Shown here piece by piece: positions 26,601-32,740 of a stretch of 64,000 nt of DNA; position 1 is the first letter of the stretch, and the number at the start of each line of letters is the position of its first letter. The stretch is from Xylanimonas oleitrophica (GTDB lineage Bacteria > Actinomycetota > Actinomycetes > Actinomycetales > Cellulomonadaceae). The notes beneath the pieces are model-generated. The model saw nothing but the letters and a program-made list of their open reading frames with translations. It had not been told where the DNA came from and searched no databases. The DNA is taken from assembly GCF_003244315.1 (NCBI RefSeq), contig NZ_QKWH01000002.1, positions 1-64,000 of the forward strand, written 5' to 3'. The translations under genes and the position numbers were made by a program.

Positions 26601-26806
26601 GGCGCCACCACGAGCGGCTCACGGTGGGCGGCCGGCGCGTGACCTGGTGGGTGCACGACGGGCAGGCCCACGCCGAGGGCACGGCCGGTCTGGCGCGTGC
26701 GCTGGCCGAGGTGCTGGGGGCGCCGTCGCTGGGTCCGGTGCTCGAGCGGGCGCTCGCCGAGCCCGCGCGGGCGCAGGAGGTGTGGGCGGTCAGGGCCTGG
26801 GGCTGA
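23693..26806 (+). CDS. Large sacsin/Hsp90-like (GHKL ATPase) protein
   Basis: A 1037-residue protein with an N-terminal Bergerat-fold ATPase domain like those of sacsin and Hsp90. The N-box is VLVELAQNAADAA (about residues 45-57). The nucleotide-lid region includes VVSNDGAPLDAAG and the glycine motif GAVGRFGVGFAAVRG (about 105-120). The remaining 850 residues are acidic, Ala/Leu/Val-rich and not recognisable to me, with short repeats of DDDGDDDGGDDE near 565-577. It lacks an HD or MutL-like nuclease motif that I can see. GTG 23693 overlaps the DUF3027 stop. A chaperone-like or DNA-defence role is possible but unproven. Confidence 0.85.
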   Translation: MTADPFGTSALRGAVLDAWRGSGTRLREDANLEEDHARGYYRDRVLVELAQNAADAAARAGVPGRVTVRLEGHRSPAVLVVSNDGAPLDAAGVASLASLRASAKGAGAVGRFGVGFAAVRGVADDVTVRSRAGGVRFSLTATLEALGLREGHVPVLRLPFPAPATTPAEPDTVVELVLRDAEALEAVRTQLDAVDDALLLALPSLDEVTLEHVDARGERHRRVLRDVEERWTVHREAGELDPADVADLPAEHRRTDWSVVWALPRGGEPARGPVPGLAAATLHAPTPTDVPLSFPALLVASFPVDPGRRRVLPGPATERLAVAAGRAYAALLARLAPERGGDVLELVPAGMPAGDLDAVVRDAAVDALRTAPLLPAADAGGAGLVAPADAVLLAGPVGEDREVARVLGAVALTTRLHALARMLGARVVPLADALDELPGGMAPARWREVYAALAAHVVDPAVREALAGVRVPLADGRLVLGPRGTVLPDGPHGAGRPEEDDEPSTAGERPGAHDPLADAAAALGVRLVHPDAAHPVLERAGAVELDPRALLGDPSVRAAALAAAAQVIDDDGDDDGGDDEQVGAGPQDVVDAVLLLARLAVDGSDAPLPFWLGELPVATADRDVAPLRECALPGSWAAEHLDALALLDVDEVVRHGAHVLRAAGAHADLDLYVVRDVDTGGGDDPGPDDPAGWLAGWDDYLDALAERWGEDVLVGDLEAVADLDAVAEGSWSQALTRVAGDPLLRRALLAPARPGAGARPGAEAAPSYTAWWLRRHLGAPFALDGDVPLLPAPPAPVRGLDPEVLRALGGVGSLAGLTSEDWPVVLEGLPPVGAPVALTDALALWEGLVALAVRLGPHTEALDPLPGRLPALRTRPAEVTPDVTVQVTVADASDLVVAGAPRWSQTGPVVPAPPGAAAALADLLDLPLAGGDGGDDESDIEGDLVPDAPGALRDVDERVRALDPRLPHRWRHHERLTVGGRRVTWWVHDGQAHAEGTAGLARALAEVLGAPSLGPVLERALAEPARAQEVWAVRAWG

Positions 26807-26821
26807 GCCCCGGGGGCATGG

Positions 26822-27058
26822 TCAGCGGTGCCTGCGCGCCCACAGGAGCCCGAGGCCGCCGAGCGCGATGCCGGCCGCGCAGACGGCCACCCCGTCCCAG
26901 GGGCGGTTCCCGACGACGGCGAGCAGGAGCGCCACCACGAGCGCGACGGCCCACAGGGCGATGCCGGCCAGGACGACGCGGCGAAGGTTCACCTCGTACG
27001 GCGGAGGGCTGGGGCGTCGCCGGTCGGGGTGGGCCAGGAGGCTGGCGATCGACGGCAC
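26822..27058 (-). CDS. DUF2530 family membrane protein
   Basis: A 78-residue protein with two transmembrane helices, about residues 28-50 (VVLAGIALWAVALVVALLLAV) and 56-73 (GVAVCAAGIALGGLGLLW). The motif PPPYEVNLRRVVLAG before the first helix is typical of DUF2530. It ends RRHR, so both termini are likely cytoplasmic. It converges on the sacsin-like gene with only 15 nt between stops. In mycobacteria a DUF2530 gene sits next to the DUF3027 gene, so the large ATPase may be an addition between them here. Confidence 0.8.
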   Translation of the reverse strand: MPSIASLLAHPDRRRPSPPPYEVNLRRVVLAGIALWAVALVVALLLAVVGNRPWDGVAVCAAGIALGGLGLLWARRHR

Positions 27059-27122
27059 GCCGCCAGTCTAGGTCGGGGTGGCGGGCTCGTCGCGGGATGC
27101 CGTGCGAGCGGCGTGCCGGGCG

Positions 27123-27395
27123 TCAGAACAGGTAGCGCGCGAGCTCGCGCGGCACCACGCGGCCCATCAGGTCGAGCGCGACGGTGCGGGTGAGCTCGTG
27201 CATGTCGGGGTCGTCGAGCAGGTCACCCAGGTCACCCAGGTCACCCAGGTCGTCGAGGCCACCGCTGGGCGAGGCCGGCGTGCTTCCGGCGGCCGACGTC
27301 ATCGGGGCGAGTCGCTGCTCGATCTCGCGGACCGTCTCTTCCACGCGGAGCAGCAGGTCCGCGGCGGCGTCCAGGGCCGGTCTGCCGCTCGTCAT
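27123..27395 (-). CDS. Hypothetical protein coupled to the second FlgN-like gene
   Basis: A 90-residue, mostly helical acidic protein (LLLRVEETVREIEQRLAP near the N-terminus). Residues about 48-60 are a short repeat, GDLGDLGDL, encoded by three and a half copies of a 9-nt unit. ATG 27395 overlaps the stop of the FlgN-like gene (ATGA), so it is translationally coupled to it. It may be a flagellar export substrate, partner or chaperone by association only. No family is recognised. Confidence 0.65.
   Translation of the reverse strand: MTSGRPALDAAADLLLRVEETVREIEQRLAPMTSAAGSTPASPSGGLDDLGDLGDLGDLLDDPDMHELTRTVALDLMGRVVPRELARYLF
27219..27251 (-). repeat. 9-nt tandem repeat within a coding region
   Basis: Three perfect units of CAGGTCACC (27219-27245) plus CAGGTC (27246-27251). 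The repeat keeps the reading frame and encodes Leu-Gly-Asp units on the minus strand. It is a likely site of copy-number slippage. Confidence 0.9.
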
Positions 27396-27805
27396 CGGGC
27401 GTCGTCCCGCTCGGCGCCGGCGGCCGGGGCGGAGTCCTGGAGGAGCTGCTGGTTGCGGTCGGCCAGGCGGCGGATGTCGGTCACGAGCTCGGTGAGCGCG
27501 TGGTGGTGGGCCTGGAGCATGTCCGACCAGGGCGGGGGAGCGGCAGCGGTGATCTCGCCGAGGCTCGCGCCGGGGGCCAGGCCCAGCTCGGTGGCGGCGC
27601 CGTCGGAGTCGACGGCCCGGCCCAGGTCGGCGGTGTGCACGGCGTCGAGGGTGCGAGACAGCTCGCGCCCGGCCTGGGCGAGGGCGTGCAGGCGTCCGGA
27701 CGCGAGGACCAGCTCGTGGACCTCGAGACGGAAGCGCAGCATCTCGAGCAGGCGGCGTTCAGCCCAGAGCGTCTCCGAGAGCGTGCTCAGCGTCACTTCA
27801 CGCAC
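27392..27805 (-). CDS. Second FlgN-like flagellar chaperone
   Basis: A 137-residue helical protein clearly paralogous to the FlgN encoded at 38067-38561. Both share LWAERRLLE(L/M)L, then F(K/R)LE, L-SGR, LGL(E/A)PG-(T/S)LGE and AAP(A/P)PW, across almost the whole length. FlgN binds the hook-junction proteins FlgK and FlgL and delivers them to the flagellar exporter. A second copy away from flgK/flgL may serve another substrate, perhaps the small protein encoded downstream. GTG 27805 is preceded by AAAGG; an in-frame GTG at 27796 is also possible. No FliA-type promoter was found upstream. Confidence 0.8.
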   Translation of the reverse strand: MREVTLSTLSETLWAERRLLEMLRFRLEVHELVLASGRLHALAQAGRELSRTLDAVHTADLGRAVDSDGAATELGLAPGASLGEITAAAPPPWSDMLQAHHHALTELVTDIRRLADRNQQLLQDSAPAAGAERDDAR

Positions 27806-28082
27806 GACCTTTCTGTCACGCGGGGAGACCCGACGGCGCCCTGCGTCGTCGTCAGGTCAGGGTAGGAGCGGCCCACCGCACTAGCCACGCCGGTGCGAGC
27901 GATCAGGGGGTGATTCTTCCCTGACCGGCACGCCCCGGTCGAGGCCCACAAAGAGTGCTCGAGGCACACGAACCCGCAGGTCACGAGCCTGCACCGGGAG
28001 GGTGGCCGGCTCGCGCGGGTCCGACCTGCTCCATCGGCCGGACGGCGCCCGGAAAGAGGCGGGGTGAAAGAGGTCACACCTG

Positions 28083-28110
28083 CTCACGTCTGGGCCGTTC
28101 CGTCCGAAAT
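28083..28110 (+). promoter_or_regulatory. FliA (sigma-28) type promoter for the 28286/GGDEF-EAL unit
   Basis: CTCAC (28083-28087), 15 nt, then TCCGAAAT (28103-28110). This is the shared layout of seven sites in the window. A GGGTGAAAGAG box lies 21 nt upstream of the -35, resembling the one before flgB. Confidence 0.75.
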
Positions 28111-28232
28111 GACTGGAGACAGCAGACCCCGGGACTCGTGCAGAGACCCGGCCGACGACGGTGAGGTGTTCGATGGGCTGGTCGCCAGCGCACCGGTCCC
28201 TCGCCGCGTCGGTACCCCGGGAGGGGCGGGAT

Positions 28233-28257
28233 CGTCGGGCCGCAGGGGGGCCCGACG
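28233..28257 (+). promoter_or_regulatory. Hairpin in the leader of the 28286 gene
   Basis: A 9-bp perfect stem, CGTCGGGCC (28233-28241) with GGCCCGACG (28249-28257), and a 7-nt loop, about 29 nt before the start codon. It may affect translation of the first gene. The ribosome site GGTGAGGTG follows it. Confidence 0.45.
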
Positions 28258-28285
28258 GCCCGTCCCCCCAGGGTGAGGTGCTCTC

Positions 28286-28654
28286 GTGACCGCCGTCGTC
28301 GGCGCCGAGGTCGCCGCCCCGCCCATCGACACCGCCGAGCACCGCGCGCCGGCTCCCGTGCCGGACGACGCGCAGGACTTCCGGCGCGTCGTCGCCTCCG
28401 CCGCGGTGGCTGACCGGGTCGGCCGGGTCTCCGAGCGCCTCTTCGGCCCCGAGGAGCCCGTCTCCGCCCGCGTGCAGGCCTGGCGCGGCCGGGTCGCCGC
28501 CCGCGCCGCCCTCCTCGAGATGCTGCCCGCTGCCGGTGCACGGGCCACCGGCGCGCAGTCGGCCGCCGTGCTCGACCTGCTCCGGGAGCGCGAGGCCGTC
28601 TGGGCCGCCCTGACCCCCGCCCGGCCGCGGCGACCGCGCCCGCAGCCCTGGTGA
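28286..28654 (+). CDS. Hypothetical protein under FliA control
   Basis: A 122-residue Ala/Arg-rich protein of no recognised family. The middle is helical (VADRVGRVSERLFG, then [20 protein letters not shown], then SAAVLDLLREREAVWAAL). The ends are Pro-rich and probably disordered. GTG 28286 has GAGG about 8 nt upstream. It lies between a FliA-type promoter and the sensor/GGDEF/EAL gene, 65 nt away, so it is probably co-transcribed with it. The size and helical nature resemble flagellar export chaperones or small adaptors, but this is only an analogy. Confidence 0.65.
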   Translation: MTAVVGAEVAAPPIDTAEHRAPAPVPDDAQDFRRVVASAAVADRVGRVSERLFGPEEPVSARVQAWRGRVAARAALLEMLPAAGARATGAQSAAVLDLLREREAVWAALTPARPRRPRPQPW

Positions 28655-28719
28655 GAGACCACCCGCGCGCCTGAATGGCGGCGTCCGGCAGGTCGGGGAG
28701 ACTGGCCGTGGAGGTACCC

Positions 28720-31700
28720 ATGCCCAGAACGATCCTCGTGCTCACGCCGGTGGCCGGCGGAGGCACCGCCGGGGAGATCCTCGACGGCGTCCACCGGACC
28801 GCGGCCGCCCTCGGGTGGCACCTCGTCGTCGTCCAGACGAGCGTGCCGTCCCGCGGCGGTGCCACCAGCGCCGCCGACGTGCGCCTGGCCGTCGACCGCG
28901 CCGACGGGGTCGTCGTGGTCGGCGACACCGTGGCGCGCACGTACGCCGAGGTCCTCGCCGAGGGTGAGGTGCCCGTGGTGGTGGCCGCCGAGCGGCACGA
29001 CGACGCCCTGCCCACCGTGGCGCCGGACAACGTGGGCACCGCCAGGGTGCTGGTGGAGCACCTGGCCGAGCACGGGTACGGCCGGGTGGTGTTCGTGGGA
29101 GACCTGGCCGACGGTGCGGTGGCCGAGCGGCTCGAGGGCTACCGGGACGCCGTCGCGCGGTCCGGGCTCCAGACCGGCGAGCAGGACGTCGTCGACGCCC
29201 CGCCCGGGGAGAGCGGCGGACGAGTCGCCGCGTTCTTCGTCCTGGCGCAGGAGGACCGGCCGAGGGCCGTGCTGTGCGCGACGTCGGCCACCGCGGTCGG
29301 CCTGACCCGGGCCCTACGCGCCGCCGACGTCTGCGTCCCCGAGGACATCGCCGTCGTCGGGTTCGACGACGTCTGGGCCGCCGAGTCGCACGACCCCTCC
29401 ATCACCACCGGCAACCACCGCTGGGACGTGCTGGGCTCCCGCGCCGTGGAGCTGCTCGCGGCCCGGCTCCGCGACGGGGCGGCGGACCCCGGCGCCGGCG
29501 CGGCAGCCCCGCCCGCCCCCGCCGTCGTCGGCCGCGCCTCCTGCGGCCCCTCTGCCGCCGTGCCCGACGAGCCCGCCCTCGACGACCCCGCGGCGGACGA
29601 CCTCGAGACCACCATCCTGACGACCCTGGGGGTCGAGGGGCGCTCCCGCGCCGCGCGAGAGGCGGCGCACGACCTCGCCCAGGAGGTCCGTGCCATCGTC
29701 GACGAGGTCGAGCGCACGGGCGCCGAGCCGCAGACCCACGCCTTCGCCACCGCCATGACCCCCCTCGCCGAGGTCCTCGTGCGCCCCGGGATCATGTACG
29801 GCGTCGGGCTCGCCGTCGGCGCCTACCTCACGCGGCGAGGGCAGCGTGCCTCGACCGAGATCGAGCCCATGCTGCGCATGATGCGCCACCGAGCCCTCGG
29901 CGCCGCGTGGCACCTGCAGGCACGTCGTGGCGCGCAGCGTGTCAACGCGCTGCGCGACGCGCTCCACCAGCAGTACGAGGTCGGTGCGGCGCTCATGGCC
30001 GACCAGGAGCAGGCGGCCGAGCTCGGCTGGCTCGCCAGCACCGGCGTGCCCGCCGGCGTCCTGGCCGTGCGCGAGCGCGACACCTACGTGGTGCGCGGCG
30101 TCTGGGACCCGCGGGGGAGGGTCGGAGCCGCACGGGGCGACGCCGTCGCCCCCAGCGCCTTCCCGCCTCCCGGCATGCTGGCCGTCGCGGACCCCGCCCA
30201 CGACATCGTCCTCGTGCTGCCGGTGGGCTCCGCCGAGGGCGAGCGCGGCGTCCTGGCGCTCGTCGTGCCGGGCGCGCAGGGAGCCGTCGGCACCACCTAC
30301 TCGTACTGGGCGGCCATGCTGGCCTCCACGCTGGAGCACGCCGAGCTCGTCGACGCCGTCGGCGACGAGCGCGAGCGCCTCGGCCTGCTCGCCCTGGCGA
30401 TGCGCGACGGCCAGTGGGAGTGGGACATCGAGACCGGCCGCATCGCGCTGTCCGCGCGCGCGGAAGAGCTGCTGCAGCTGCGCGCCGACGAGGTCTCCGA
30501 CTGGTTCGACCGGGTCCACCCGCGCGACGCGCGCAAGCTTCGCGGCCACCTCGCCGCCGTGCTCGCCGCCGACGGCCCCGCCTCGTTCGAGCAGGAGCTG
30601 CGGTTCCGCAGCGGAGGCACCTACCGCTGGCTCCTCATGCGCGCCATGACCCGCGGCCGGCGCCCCGGCGGCCGCGACCCGTTGCTCATGGGATCCCTCG
30701 CGGACATCCAGGAGCGCAAGGAGCTCGAGGAGAAGCTCGAGGTGGCGGCCATGTACGACCCCGTCACCGGGCTCGCCAACCGCCGCCTGTTCCTCGAGCG
30801 GCTCGGCGACGCGATGGAGCGGCACCGCTCCCGGGGCACCGAGTACGCCGTCATGTTCCTCGACCTCGACCGCTTCAAGCTGGTCAACGACTCCCTGGGC
30901 CACCGAGCGGGCGACGAGCTGCTGCGGGCGGTGGGCGAACGCCTCGGAGAGACGCTGCGGCCCCACGACATCGCAGCCCGGTTCGGTGGCGACGAGTTCG
31001 CGGTGCTGTGCGACAGGATCGTGCCCGACACCGCCGAGAGCGTGGCCCGGCGTCTCCAGGAAGCCCTGACCCGCCCGTTCGAGGTCGAGGGCCGCCACCT
31101 GTGGGTCACCGCGAGCATCGGCATCGTCACCTCGCCCAACCGCCACGAGCAGCCTGAGGACGTGCTCCGCGACGCCGACACCGCCATGTACCAGGCGAAG
31201 TCGGGCGAGGCAGGCAGCGTGGTGCACTTCGACGAGTCGATGCACGAGCAGGCGCTGGCCGACCTCGCGCTCTACGAGGCGCTGCGCCGCGCCCTCGACG
31301 CCCGGCAGTTCTCCGTGCACTACCAGCCGATCGTCACCGTGCGGGACAACCACGTCCAGCCGGTGCGGCGCTTCGAGGCCCTGGTGCGCTGGGAGCACCC
31401 TGAGAAGGGCACCGTGGGACCGCACGTGTTCCTGCCGCTCATGACGGAGACCGGTCTGGTGGTGCCGCTGGGCCGGTGGCTCATCGACGAGGTGTGCCGG
31501 CAGCTCGCCGCGTGGCAGCACACGGTCTCCGACGAGGTGCAGGTGAGCGTCAACCTGTCGGACCCGGAGTTCTGGTCGGAGGGCCTGCTCGGGTACATCC
31601 AGCAGTCGCTGGCCCGCCACGGGGTCCCTGCGTCGGCCCTGACGGTGGAGATCACCGAGGGCGTGATCGTGCGCCGTCCCCGCCAGACGCTCGAGCTCAT

Positions 31701-32061
31701 CACGTCGCTCCAGGACGCCGGGCTGGAGGTCCACGTCGACGACTTCGGCACCGGCTACTCGTCGCTGCACATGCTGCACCGGTTCCCGGTGGACGCCCTG
31801 AAGATCGACAGGTCGTTCGTGCAGGAGATGAGCCAGGGGGAGCGCACGGTCGCGCTCGTGCAGGCCATCATCGCGATGTCCGACGCCCTCGGGATCGAGG
31901 TGATCGCCGAGGGCGTCGAGGACACCGAGCAGATGGAGCGGCTGGAGGCGATGGGCTGCACCAGCATGCAGGGCTACCTGTTCGGCCGGGCCACCGGTCC
32001 CGACGGCGCCACGGCCGCCCTGCAGCGCGAGCCGGTGGGGTCAGGCCTGCTCGATGCGTAG
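28720..32061 (+). CDS. LacI-type sensor-PAS-GGDEF-EAL c-di-GMP enzyme
   Basis: A 1113-residue cytoplasmic fusion. Residues about 5-265 form a LacI-type periplasmic-binding-protein fold (VLEHLAEHGYGRVVFVG-like region, VPEDIAVVGFDDV), without a DNA-binding head. A linker and helical region precede a PAS domain (about 560-665). The GGDEF domain (near 755) keeps RFGGDEFAVL and an inhibitory RxxD site, RPHD. The EAL domain (from about 885) keeps FEALVRW, VNLS, VEITEG, DDFGTGYSSL, LKIDRSF, AEGVE and GYLFG. It can therefore be predicted to make and degrade c-di-GMP under a small-molecule signal. GAGGTACCC precedes ATG 28720. It overlaps the convergent PilZ gene by 21 nt. Confidence 0.9.
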   Translation: MPRTILVLTPVAGGGTAGEILDGVHRTAAALGWHLVVVQTSVPSRGGATSAADVRLAVDRADGVVVVGDTVARTYAEVLAEGEVPVVVAAERHDDALPTVAPDNVGTARVLVEHLAEHGYGRVVFVGDLADGAVAERLEGYRDAVARSGLQTGEQDVVDAPPGESGGRVAAFFVLAQEDRPRAVLCATSATAVGLTRALRAADVCVPEDIAVVGFDDVWAAESHDPSITTGNHRWDVLGSRAVELLAARLRDGAADPGAGAAAPPAPAVVGRASCGPSAAVPDEPALDDPAADDLETTILTTLGVEGRSRAAREAAHDLAQEVRAIVDEVERTGAEPQTHAFATAMTPLAEVLVRPGIMYGVGLAVGAYLTRRGQRASTEIEPMLRMMRHRALGAAWHLQARRGAQRVNALRDALHQQYEVGAALMADQEQAAELGWLASTGVPAGVLAVRERDTYVVRGVWDPRGRVGAARGDAVAPSAFPPPGMLAVADPAHDIVLVLPVGSAEGERGVLALVVPGAQGAVGTTYSYWAAMLASTLEHAELVDAVGDERERLGLLALAMRDGQWEWDIETGRIALSARAEELLQLRADEVSDWFDRVHPRDARKLRGHLAAVLAADGPASFEQELRFRSGGTYRWLLMRAMTRGRRPGGRDPLLMGSLADIQERKELEEKLEVAAMYDPVTGLANRRLFLERLGDAMERHRSRGTEYAVMFLDLDRFKLVNDSLGHRAGDELLRAVGERLGETLRPHDIAARFGGDEFAVLCDRIVPDTAESVARRLQEALTRPFEVEGRHLWVTASIGIVTSPNRHEQPEDVLRDADTAMYQAKSGEAGSVVHFDESMHEQALADLALYEALRRALDARQFSVHYQPIVTVRDNHVQPVRRFEALVRWEHPEKGTVGPHVFLPLMTETGLVVPLGRWLIDEVCRQLAAWQHTVSDEVQVSVNLSDPEFWSEGLLGYIQQSLARHGVPASALTVEITEGVIVRRPRQTLELITSLQDAGLEVHVDDFGTGYSSLHMLHRFPVDALKIDRSFVQEMSQGERTVALVQAIIAMSDALGIEVIAEGVEDTEQMERLEAMGCTSMQGYLFGRATGPDGATAALQREPVGSGLLDA

Positions 32062-32700
32062 GCGGCGCTGCTCGCGCTGCACCTCGGCCAGGTAGCGGCT
32101 CAGCCGGTCCTCGCGCTGGCGGTCGGTGCCGATGAACCGGCACCCGTAGTGCGCGACACCCCCGGACTGCTGGATGCGCACGATCCGGGCACGCACGGGC
32201 AGGTCGGTGCGCTCCTTGCCGACGCGGACCACCCCGGGCAGGGTCAGGCGCACCTCGGAGTCCTGCGGCAGCGTCTTGCGGCACGTCAGGCGCAGCCCGT
32301 GGGCGCTCAGGTCCTGGATCGTCACCTTGTACGTGCCGGTCTCGCCGGGCTTGCCCTGCACGGGCGGGGCCACCACCTGCGCCTCGAGCTCCAGGTGCAG
32401 GTCCACGCGGACGAAGTTGCGCTTCTGGTTGCGGGAGACCTCCGTGACGTCGCCCAGCTCCAGCACCAGGTCGTCGCGGCCGCGCAGGTAGGCGTCGTAG
32501 ACGCACTCGCCGCGCACGTCGTCGAGCACGTCGACGCGCACGGGAAGGCCCGGCGGCAGGTCGTCCGGCAGGTGGACGACGACGGGGCCGCCGTCCGGCG
32601 CGGTGAGCTCGATGCGCATCACGTCGTCCTCGAAGAAGACGACGCGGGCGTCGACGTCGTCGCCGTCCACGTGGGCGACGCAGGGGCGTGACTCGTGCAT
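32041..32700 (-). CDS. PilZ-domain c-di-GMP receptor (YcgR-like)
   Basis: A 219-residue protein with an N-terminal YcgR-like beta domain (about 1-88) and a C-terminal PilZ domain. The c-di-GMP-binding residues are intact: RxxxR as RNQKR (90-94) and DxSxxG as DLSAHG (130-135). Receptors of this type slow or stop flagellar rotation by contacting the motor or switch when c-di-GMP is high. Start ATG 32700 has AGGAGAGGTAGG upstream. It is 40 nt downstream of the membrane GGDEF-EAL gene and probably shares its FliA-type promoter, so an enzyme and a receptor are produced together. Confidence 0.92.
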   Translation of the reverse strand: MHESRPCVAHVDGDDVDARVVFFEDDVMRIELTAPDGGPVVVHLPDDLPPGLPVRVDVLDDVRGECVYDAYLRGRDDLVLELGDVTEVSRNQKRNFVRVDLHLELEAQVVAPPVQGKPGETGTYKVTIQDLSAHGLRLTCRKTLPQDSEVRLTLPGVVRVGKERTDLPVRARIVRIQQSGGVAHYGCRFIGTDRQREDRLSRYLAEVQREQRRLRIEQA

Positions 32701-32740
32701 GGGACCTACCTCTCCTGGAAGGACGGTGACGGGGGAAGGC

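Larger units (their letters stand above)
27806..28285. other. 480-nt divergent intergenic region
   Basis: No gene is supported here. It separates the second FlgN-like gene from the FliA-promoter gene at 28286. It holds a weak minus-strand -10 candidate near 27860, a short inverted repeat TCAGGG (27903-27908) with CCCTGA (27919-27924), and a GGGGTGAA box (28061-28068). It also holds a FliA-type promoter (28083-28110) and a leader of about 170 nt with a 9-bp hairpin at 28233-28257. The leader is long enough to carry a regulatory RNA, but I recognise none. Confidence 0.6.

Noticed and set aside
23915-26671. 918-residue minus-strand open frame opposite the sacsin-like ATPase
   Set aside because: Composition is Arg/Gly/His/Gln-rich with no domain. 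The plus strand has the ATPase motifs and proper coupling to DUF3027.
27219-27251. Short tandem repeat as a possible CRISPR or regulatory array
   Set aside because: The unit is 9 nt, lies in frame within a gene, and has no spacers.
28110-28285. c-di-GMP riboswitch in the leader of the sensor operon
   Set aside because: I could not find the conserved GEMM-type core or its tetraloop-receptor pattern, so it is listed only as a structured leader.
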